Of a stretch of DNA of 7,392 nt, positions 1-7,000 are shown piece after piece (position 1 is the first letter of the stretch; each line of letters starts with the position of its first letter). The notes under the pieces are model-generated. The model was given only the letters and a program-made list of their open reading frames with translations, was not told the origin of the DNA and did not search any database. This DNA comes from Dehalococcoidia bacterium UBA2979. Lineage in GTDB: Bacteria; Chloroflexota; Dehalococcoidia; UBA2979. The stretch covers positions 740 through 8,131 of the forward strand of contig DEAP01000038.1 in the NCBI GenBank assembly GCA_002348225.1. Reading direction: 5' to 3'. Position numbers and translations under genes: made by a program.

Positions 1-357
1 TACTCCCAACGGTATTCCCACACCAAACGAGAGGAACATTGCCACAAACCCAAGGTGGATAGTAGCAGGTAGTCGCTGTGTGACTACTCTTGATACCGGT
101 TTACGGTCCAGAATAGTTTCACCCATATCGCCCTTGAGTGCTCGTCCAAGCCAAAGTGAATACTGAACGACTACAGGTCTATCTAGCATCAGGCGGGCCC
201 GTAACGCTTCTTCTGCTTCAACAGTAAGCCCATAACCAGAATTGGCATAAAGCAGTAAGGGGTCACCGGCTGCCCGAGAAATAAAGAACACCGCCAAAGT
301 TGCGAGTACGATACTCACTAAAGCGAAAACAAATCTACGAAAAATAAAACGCCGCAT
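1..357 (-). CDS. DppB/OppB-type ABC transporter permease, N-terminal part (cut by window edge)
   Basis: This is the start of an integral membrane permease of the peptide/nickel ABC importer family, which forms the transmembrane channel with a DppC/OppC partner. The 119 visible codons run open to base 1. The ATG at 357-355 gives MRRFIFRRFVFALVSIVLAT, a basic N-terminus followed by TM1 (about residues 10-30). The loop after TM1 holds GDP (31-33), LDRPVVVQY (58-66), WLGRALKGDMGE (69-80) and RKPV (85-88). RLPATIHLG (95-103) then leads into TM2. These are the standard landmarks of DppB-like N-terminal regions, in the standard order. The family is about 310-340 residues long, so roughly 200 residues and the conserved cytoplasmic EAA loop lie outside. 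The gene is first in its transcription unit on this strand and no solute-binding protein gene precedes it. The substrate cannot be told: dipeptides, oligopeptides, nickel and sugars are all possible for the family. Confidence 0.93.
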   Translation of the reverse strand, partial: MRRFIFRRFVFALVSIVLATLAVFFISRAAGDPLLLYANSGYGLTVEAEEALRARLMLDRPVVVQYSLWLGRALKGDMGETILDRKPVSRVVTQRLPATIHLGFVAMFLSFGVGIPLGV

Positions 358-360
358 CTG

Positions 361-367
361 TTCCCTT
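361..367 (-). promoter_or_regulatory. Probable ribosome binding site of the dppB-like gene
   Basis: On the minus strand the sequence AAGGGAA lies about four bases before the ATG at 357. It is a partial, closely spaced Shine-Dalgarno match. It supports this ATG as the start, together with the typical DppB N-terminus that follows. Confidence 0.45.
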
Positions 368-456
368 GTTTTACCCCTTTAGATTTCCGTTTTCCAGCAT
401 TTGAAAGTACCACAGATTAATCCAGACAGATAGTCAATAATTTGGGAATATTGCCA

Positions 457-480
457 GTGATATATCGCGATTTACATCAC
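457..480. promoter_or_regulatory. Operator-like inverted repeat GTGATnTA-N8-TAnATCAC
   Basis: The left arm GTGATATA and right arm TTTACATCAC form a 24-base imperfect palindrome. The five outermost pairs match (GTGAT with ATCAC), followed by one mismatch and two further pairs. An off-centre perfect 8-base palindrome ATCGCGAT (464-471) lies within it. The site is about 100 bases before the dppB-like start and about 170 before the first FtsX-like start, where a transcription factor could act on either promoter. No regulator gene is in the window, so the binding protein is unknown. A chance palindrome is possible. Confidence 0.35.
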
Positions 481-530
481 AATAATGTAGGGCTTTATGG
501 CTCGATTCAAACCCAGGTCTAAAGTGGATT

Positions 531-549
531 TGACGTCGTCATAACGTCA
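531..549. promoter_or_regulatory. Operator-like inverted repeat TGACGT-N7-ACGTCA
   Basis: This palindrome has perfect six-base arms around a seven-base spacer, centred on base 540. The left arm overlaps TTGACG (530-535), the best plus-strand -35-like hexamer in the gap. A dimeric protein bound here could therefore block or modulate transcription of the FtsX-like pair. The overlap is seen in the sequence; the regulatory role is inferred. Confidence 0.35.
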
Positions 550-651
550 CTGACTTAGTTGGGATTCGAATACAATTTGGTTCTGTTTTTCTCTTATGAG
601 ATTTGTGCAACGTATTAATTACCCAAATATTTTGATTGGTTCTCGCCAAGT

Positions 652-3600
652 TTGTTCATATTCCTCCGACGCTTAAGGTCCGATTTTTTCCAGATACTTA
701 TGTTGATGGTGGGTGTCTTAGCAATGACGGCTATCCTAGCCGGTGCACCTATGTACCTCAGCACCATCGAGTCCCTTGGTGTACGGGCAATGTTGAACCA
801 ACTTTCGTCTTCGCGAAATGTTGAGATTATCGTCGACGGATTACCACTTACCGATCGGTCCGTTTCGGCAGCGACTGAACAAGTACAACTGGCTCTTGAA
901 GAACTTGGGGATCTTGTCGTACATATCGGTCAGGAATCGCAGAGCAGAGATCATTATTGGGCTACCGATTCAGAATCAACCACGGATGACCCTCATGCCG
1001 ATATCGCGTTATTGAGGCGGTTCGACGGAATTCTCAACGAGTCTGAAATAACTAAAGGTCGTGCCCCACTTTCATCACCCGAGCGATTAGACACACATAT
1101 AGTCATCGAGGGGTTAGTGCCTGCGAAACGTGCAGAGCAACTGGACATTGCAGTAGGTGACGAGATTTGGTTGACAACCAAACCGGGTGATTTACCTTAT
1201 TTGATGGTTCGGGTAGCGGGATTGTTTGAACCACAAGACTTAAGCGCCGATTTCTGGCTGGGTCGGGCTAAGCAGTTGTTAGAACCCGAACGACCCAGTC
1301 CCGAGGCACGTTTTCGATTGCCGTTATTCCTCACCCGTGATGCATTGTTTGGAGTATTAAACGGCGGGCCTGCGACGATTGGAAAGAACCGATGGCTCGT
1401 GCAACTCGATGATGACCTCCTTGAACGTCAGAGCCCGACTTTTACCGCCAATCAAGTCAAGTCACTTAGTCAAGAACTCCGACGGAGGCTACCTGAATCA
1501 CGAGCTGTTTCTGCCCTAGAAAATCCTCTTATTTCACTTAGTCATAAGATTAGCTTTGCTCGAATTCCGACATTGATGATGGGCGGAGTTTTGTTATTAG
1601 CGGCCGGTTATTATTCGCTAATGGCTGCGGGTGCATTGGTGACACGTCGGCGGGTGAGTACAGCACAAATGTTGGTTCGTGGCGCTGGCAAACGGCAGGT
1701 ATCGCTGATGTCTCTGGTAGAGTCGGTACTACTGGTCATTTTGCCAGCGATTATCGCACCGTTCCTAGCATATGGGGTAATTGTTGCTATTGGGCGGATG
1801 CCAGAGTACGAGTCGATTACGTTCGGACTAGGCATGCCGGTTCATATTAGCTGGCATGCGTTTGTTTGGTCCATTAGCGGTGCTGCAGTAGTCGTTGGCT
1901 ACATACAGTGGAGCGTTTTCAAGAACGACACTCGTGTGATTGGAGCGAAGCAGTTATCAGATCGACGCGTAGAAGGAAAACCGTTTTTCCAGCGACAGTA
2001 TCTCGATCTACTTTTGTTCCTATTTGGCGGGATTATTCTGTGGGATCTATCTACAGAAGCCTCCGTTGCAAATGAGAATGGGGGTCATGTAGTCACAGTC
2101 AACCCCTTACTGGTTTTCGCTCCGGCAATCTTTCTTGGTGTAACAATGATCCTGTCATTGAGATTGCTGCCTCCACTCGCTCGATTGATCGCCAATGGAT
2201 TCAGAAGGCGGGGCCCGGTGTGGGCACACCTGATATCGACGCTGTTGACCAAAGTGCCACTAACATATGCGTGGCCAACTGCAATCTTGGGGATAGCAGC
2301 GGGCACAGCGATGCTTTCTGCCACGGTCGCAGATACATTGCAGCAGAGCTCATTTGACCAGTCGAGTTATAAAGTGGGCGCTGATTTACGTGCATACCCA
2401 GTAGACCTAGGGAGCGGACCGGAGACCAAGATTTTACAGCGGTTGAGAGATATTGATGGAGTGGTAGGCGTTTCCGCCGGTTTCCGCAGTAAAGGCGAAA
2501 TCAGGATCGGTGGCCAGGGTGAACCATTCGAGGTGCTGGCAATTGAACCGAGTGAGTACGGTCGCATCGGTGTGTTCCGAGACGATTATGGATCGTCCGT
2601 TGTGGACGAACTGATTATGGAACTGGATTCCGAGTCTGAACTTGAACCACTATGGATACCTGAATTGGCTGCTCGTGTGGGTCTCAGGATGCGCTCGAAT
2701 TCGATCGAACGAAACGTAAAGGCCAGTATCCGGCTACTCGATGCCAACGGCCTATCGCACTCTGTCGGACTTGGCCCATTAAACAGTCAAGACTGGCAGA
2801 TAAGAATGGGCCATATTCCAGGGATTGCGGCTAAACCAGTGGAGATTGTCGGGCTTACTTTTTTTGAGACCACTAGCGATGAAATAGGCACTCCAATAAG
2901 TATCCAAATTGACGATCTTATGTACGAGATGCCCCCAGATCACGCAGCTGAATCTCATCCACCGTCAACGAGCACACTAGTTTGGGACTTAGTAGTGTTC
3001 GAATCTTTTGATAACACTGCCGAAAATAGCGCCGGCATATGGAAACCTCTGGCTTCATCTAAGGGCTCAGGTACGCAGACGATGGGAGTCAAATATTCCC
3101 GGAATACAGATGATGGATCTATCTTAGATAGCGGACTTCAAATTGACCTAGGTATAGGCACCGATGCCGGTGTTCGAGGTATAGTTCGATCGCTAGACGA
3201 AACTGTACCGATGGTCTTCAGCCAAATGGCACTTGTTTCAAACAATGCGGCAATTGGCGACCTGACGGTCGTTCATGTTTTTGACCGCTCAATACCGGTC
3301 CAAATTATCGGCGTAACAGACTACTTCCCGACGCTGGATCCCCAAGATGGAGGATTCGCTGTTTTGAACGCTGACCAACTATGGCGACATCTAGCATTGA
3401 GCAGTGCAAACTCGGCTCGGTTTGGCGCAGAGCTATTTATTGGATTAGACGACACCGAAAACAATGATGTTATAGATGTGGTTTCTTCGGAAATCGGGGG
3501 ACTTTTCAGCATTGTCGATCGTGCCGAGGTTCAGCGGGCATCAGTAGTGACACCGCTAGCGGTGGCCGGTTGGCGAGGGGCTTCGATTCTCACTACTGGG

Positions 3601-3999
3601 CTAGCGGTTGGAATCGCGATTCTGGGATTGTTAACATTTTTTCCAATGCGGCCAGCTGGAGAAAGGTTCAACTTAGCGGTCTTGCGTGCACTGGGGATGA
3701 GGAAACGCGGTCTGGTGTTTATTAGCGTGATCGAACAACTTGTTGTGTTAGGTGTAGGAGTTATTGGAGGGATTGGTATTGGCTTAGTTATGGCACGCAT
3801 TGCTGTCGGTACCGCTTCACAGACGGATTCGAACAGAAATTTACTGCCACCGATCATGTTCTCCACTGACTGGATCTATATCGGAGTCCTTGCAGGCGCT
3901 CTTCTGTCTGTTGGTTTAGCTGTTTCCACACTTGACCTGATTTCAGTAAGACACCTTAACATCTCGGCTATCTTACGGACATCAGGAAGTAAACGCTGA
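652..3999 (+). CDS. FtsX-like ABC permease, double-unit, 10 TM, 1115 residues (first of pair)
   Basis: This is a membrane subunit of a type VII (MacB/LolCDE/FtsX-like) ABC system, which moves lipids, peptides or drugs or transmits force to envelope proteins. I see TM1 (about 13-35), extracytoplasmic domain 1 (36-305), TM2 (307-330), TM3 (351-380), TM4 (401-423), TM5 (449-466), TM6 (485-512), TM7 (540-560), extracytoplasmic domain 2 (562-974), and TM8-10 (976-998, 1020-1050, 1074-1097). FtsX coupling signatures follow TM2 (LVRGAGKRQ, then Glu357) and TM8 (VLRALGMRKRG, then Glu1028). Domain 1 ends with VGDE (168-171), VRVAGLFEP (187-194) and FW (201-202). Domain 2 ends with GVTDYFPTLDP (887-897). 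Residues about 660-800 look like an inserted beta-sandwich. I see no cysteine in the protein. The TTG start is the only usual start codon between the in-frame stop at 616 and the basic stretch before TM1. No Shine-Dalgarno is obvious. The TGA is one base before the next start. The substrate is unknown. Confidence 0.92.
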   Translation: MFIFLRRLRSDFFQILMLMVGVLAMTAILAGAPMYLSTIESLGVRAMLNQLSSSRNVEIIVDGLPLTDRSVSAATEQVQLALEELGDLVVHIGQESQSRDHYWATDSESTTDDPHADIALLRRFDGILNESEITKGRAPLSSPERLDTHIVIEGLVPAKRAEQLDIAVGDEIWLTTKPGDLPYLMVRVAGLFEPQDLSADFWLGRAKQLLEPERPSPEARFRLPLFLTRDALFGVLNGGPATIGKNRWLVQLDDDLLERQSPTFTANQVKSLSQELRRRLPESRAVSALENPLISLSHKISFARIPTLMMGGVLLLAAGYYSLMAAGALVTRRRVSTAQMLVRGAGKRQVSLMSLVESVLLVILPAIIAPFLAYGVIVAIGRMPEYESITFGLGMPVHISWHAFVWSISGAAVVVGYIQWSVFKNDTRVIGAKQLSDRRVEGKPFFQRQYLDLLLFLFGGIILWDLSTEASVANENGGHVVTVNPLLVFAPAIFLGVTMILSLRLLPPLARLIANGFRRRGPVWAHLISTLLTKVPLTYAWPTAILGIAAGTAMLSATVADTLQQSSFDQSSYKVGADLRAYPVDLGSGPETKILQRLRDIDGVVGVSAGFRSKGEIRIGGQGEPFEVLAIEPSEYGRIGVFRDDYGSSVVDELIMELDSESELEPLWIPELAARVGLRMRSNSIERNVKASIRLLDANGLSHSVGLGPLNSQDWQIRMGHIPGIAAKPVEIVGLTFFETTSDEIGTPISIQIDDLMYEMPPDHAAESHPPSTSTLVWDLVVFESFDNTAENSAGIWKPLASSKGSGTQTMGVKYSRNTDDGSILDSGLQIDLGIGTDAGVRGIVRSLDETVPMVFSQMALVSNNAAIGDLTVVHVFDRSIPVQIIGVTDYFPTLDPQDGGFAVLNADQLWRHLALSSANSARFGAELFIGLDDTENNDVIDVVSSEIGGLFSIVDRAEVQRASVVTPLAVAGWRGASILTTGLAVGIAILGLLTFFPMRPAGERFNLAVLRALGMRKRGLVFISVIEQLVVLGVGVIGGIGIGLVMARIAVGTASQTDSNRNLLPPIMFSTDWIYIGVLAGALLSVGLAVSTLDLISVRHLNISAILRTSGSKR
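2629..3051 (+). other. Predicted beta-sandwich (carbohydrate-binding-like) insert in domain 2 of the first permease
   Basis: Residues about 660-800 do not read like the MacB periplasmic core around them. They alternate in a beta-rich pattern: ASIRLLDANG (691-700), then VEIVGLTFFE (730-739), IQIDDL (751-756), and FESFDN (783-788) followed by Trp797. The order 'polar strand, IDDL, acidic-FxxF/W' resembles galactose-binding-like or CBM jelly-roll domains in bacterial surface proteins. The matching region of the second permease shows the same order. This is a reading of sequence pattern, not a profile hit. Boundaries are approximate and ligand binding is not shown. Confidence 0.4.
3310..3342 (+). 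other. Shared GVxDYFPTLxP motif, first copy
   Basis: Codons 887-897 encode GVTDYFPTLDP, at the point where MacB-type domains return to the core (preceded by IPVQII). The second permease has GVADYFPTLNP at the matching place. It is the longest near-identical stretch I find between the two proteins, marking common descent and probably a structural turn facing the membrane or a partner. Confidence 0.75.
3984..3989 (+). promoter_or_regulatory. Probable ribosome binding site of the second permease
   Basis: AGGAAG lies inside the last codons of the upstream gene, 11 bases before the ATG at 4001. The spacing is rather long but usable. The stop TGA (3997-3999), one base and then ATG make translational coupling likely. 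Ribosomes ending the first gene could restart on the second, keeping the two subunits at similar levels. Confidence 0.5.
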
Positions 4000-4000
4000 T

Positions 4001-7000
4001 ATGAGGCCAGAAGATTTCATAAGATTTGTTGGTCGCCGAAGCCGTGCACACTGGCCCATGTTGACGGTGGTTTCACTTGGAGTTATGGCAGCGGTAGTGA
4101 CGATTGCTGCCAGTGTTATCTACTTCGATTCGCTGGGGGATATAGCCTTAGCGCGAGAGATCGCAAACGACAAGGTGAGTAGCCACGACATAGTCATATC
4201 AGGTAAAGAAACCGATATTGATGGCACCCGTAACCAAAGTCTACTGGAACTAGTTGAGACCTCGGTCTACGAGTTCGCTTCCCCAATCATTACTAACCTA
4301 ACTATCGCGTACGGTTCGACGACGCTAATGGTTGAGCAAGCAAAGTCATCCAATATTGATCTAGATGATTCACTGCGCGCTGTTCTGATAAACGCTCCTG
4401 CGATACAGGACAATTCGATCATGACCGCCGGTTCGTGGCCATCCACAACTGTCAGCGAAACTAAGACGGAGCAGTTGCTAATAGATGTCGCTCTAGAAGA
4501 GAGTGCGGCTAAACTACTCAAATTGAGCGTTGGTGACACAGTAATCGTTAGACCGTTCTCGGACGACCTAAGTAATTCAATTACACTCAGGATTTCTGGT
4601 ACGTTTTCTAAATCTGGAAGTGACCCCAATTTCTGGCCAGAGATCTCGGACAAATTCTTTCTGAACGATCCTGATCTCAATTTTTTACCGTTCATACCGA
4701 ACCCCCGAGTGTTTGAATCGGTGGTTGGGCCATATTACCCGGAGATGGCAGTTAGGTACTTCTGGCGATTCCACGTCGATTCATCCCTTGTAACTACCTC
4801 GGTCGCTAATAATCTGCTGCTGGGATTCGACAAACTCAAGGCCGAGCTTCAGCCAAAGGTCGGCAGCTATTCGCAGAAAATTCCACTGCAGTCATTACTA
4901 GAACGAAACCAACAACAAACGTTTTTCAGTCGACTGCCAATGACAGTAGTGTTTTCGGTAATCGCGGCAGTAGTTCTTTATTTTGTCGGCACAATGTCAA
5001 TACTGATGGTAGAGACGCAGCGCGAGGATATCGCGCGACTGAGAACCCGGGCTGCCACAGTCCGGCAGCTGATTGGTGCATTTGTGATCGAGGGTGCTGT
5101 AATTGCGTCAGTGGCGATATTGCTTGCGCCGCCGATCGCAGCACTAGCCGTTAAATGGCTCGGTGTAATTCCATTATTTCGCGGGCTAAACGGAGGAGAG
5201 CCTCTACCCATTAATCTCGGGCAAGCGGCTTACGTTGTCTCGATTTTAACAGGAATTGCTGGCTTCCTAGCGATGGTAATTCCAGCATCTATTGCGGCCA
5301 GGCGCACGGTTGTGACTAGCGTGCTTGAATCTACCAGGCCATCCGCACATGGTGCGATGCAAAAATACTACCTAGATGTAGTTTTGTTCGGTTTATTACT
5401 TTTGTTCGCGTCGCAGTTAACTAGCGATGGTTCGTTCGTGGATTTTCCAAGTGTCGGTGCTACACAGATCGATAAAATAAATGTCGCAATGCCGGCCTTA
5501 GTCTTGGCGTTTGGAGGATATGTTGCGCTCCGAGCTTTTCCAGCAATGGTTGAAGCGATTGCTAGATTAACATCACTTCGACGAATTTCCGAATTTGTTT
5601 CACCGGCTATATCTTTAGTTTTATGGCAGATGGCACGTAATCCGAGGCACTATTCCAGGCTTTCTTTATTGATGATTCTTACAGCAGGACTGGGCGTGTT
5701 TGCCTCGAGTTTTGCGGGAACTCTCGACCTAACTGCTTCGGACGCTGCACGGTATCAATCAGGTTCTGACATACGTTTGAACGGCATCTCTTACACGAAC
5801 AGGTTGCAAGCTGGCAGGAGTTTTAGAAACATCACCAGTACTTCAGGCGTCGAGTTGGCTGCTCCTGCGTTCCGGACTTTAGGACTCGATTTGACAACCG
5901 GTGTTGGCAGCACGTTTACCTATCTTGGTGTTGATCCTAAGCCTATGGCTGATATCGCTTGGGTCCGAGATGATTTTGCGCCGATTACATTAGCTGACCA
6001 AATGGAACTGCTCAGCTCCTCACGCACCGGAGTTCCGATTCCTGACGACGCTAAATGGATAACGGCCAAAGTACGACCGACGACGAGACGTGCGGAGTCT
6101 CGAATTGCTGCGAGGTTAAGCGATTCGACCGGTCGATTATTCACATTAAACCTTGGCTCTCTTTTGCCGAGACCTGCAGCCGGGCGCCCGTTCAAGTGTG
6201 ATGTTGCAGAGGCCCACCTGCCACCGAATTGGTGCACGATCGCGGGTTCACTCGATTCGATTGATTTTCTCGGGGTGACTCCTATTCCGCCACTTCGTCT
6301 AGAGTTTATCGGGGTTGGACTCCCAAATGTCGAACAGGGAAGATTCGACCGCGCTAATCCGCCGTTTCTCGAGGCAGGATCAGTCGAAATCGACGAACTG
6401 GGAATAGTCTTTCAAAGTGGTGAGACACGACTGATTGAGGAGTTTAATCAGGATTCCTCATGGATGACGGTCGAGCCGGGATTAAACCAGTATGGGGCGA
6501 GGCTTGAGCCGTTATTGAAGATAGAACAGGACGGTTCCTATACCGAAGAGCAAGGCATAGCCGTGATGACCTGGCAGCCAGTACTCATTACAAGGCTGCG
6601 CGGTGTAACGGTTGGCTCAATAAACGCCCCGATTCCTGTAATCGCGAGTACTGATTTTATGGACCGTGGCGGCTATGAAGTCGGTGAACGAGTAGCTCTC
6701 GATATCCAAGGACGAGTACCAGTACGATTGGTCGGGGTCGCAGATTATTTCCCTACATTGAACCCCGAGATATCGGCATTTGTAGTTGGTGACATTCGAT
6801 CAACGTGGATGGCCTTGAATGCCGACAAGATGCGCAATTCCGAGCAGGTGAATGAGGTGTGGATCGACACGGGGGGAGCTACGCCTTCGGAAGTGAGTAA
6901 CGATTTACGGCGTCGAACCGAGTTTTCTCCGTCAATCATCGCTCAGGACCAATTGCTATACGACGCTGCGACTGACCCGTTGATATCGGCAGGCTGGCGA

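Larger units (their letters stand above)
358..651. other. Divergent intergenic region between the dppB-like gene and the FtsX-like pair
   Basis: This roughly 290-base AT-rich gap lies between two outward-facing genes, so it must hold promoters for both directions. I see no convincing open reading frame or RNA gene. Two operator-like inverted repeats are listed separately. Promoter boxes are weak. On the minus strand TTGACT (437-432) could be a -35, but no good -10 follows at 16-18 bases. On the plus strand TTGACG (530-535) matches a -35 at five of six positions with only a poor -10 near 554-559. TACAAT (571-576) resembles a -10 but has only CTGACT (550-555), at 15 bases, upstream. GATTAATC (415-422) is a short perfect palindrome. 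No hairpin followed by a T-run is evident, as expected for a divergent gap. Confidence 0.7.

Noticed and set aside
500..572. tRNA-like T-arm fragments (GATTCAAACCC near 504, GGGATTCGAAT near 561)
   Set aside because: Neither fragment is flanked by a closing acceptor stem, D arm or anticodon arm at the right distances.
636..824. 62-codon plus-strand frame starting just before the first permease
   Set aside because: It overlaps the permease start in another frame. Its protein is low in hydrophobic segments and unlike any family, while the permease frame gives a textbook basic N-terminus and TM1.
3531..3866. 111-codon open frame on the minus strand
   Set aside because: It is antisense to TM8-TM9 of the first permease. 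Its Pro/Thr/Ile-rich composition is what the complement of hydrophobic codons gives.
4267..4695. 142-codon open frame on the minus strand
   Set aside because: It lies wholly inside the second permease, whose frame encodes clear domain 1 motifs (VGDT, FW). The antisense product has no recognisable domain or membrane plan.
5920..6237. 105-codon open frame on the minus strand
   Set aside because: It is antisense to domain 2 of the second permease, with no start-site support and no family resemblance.
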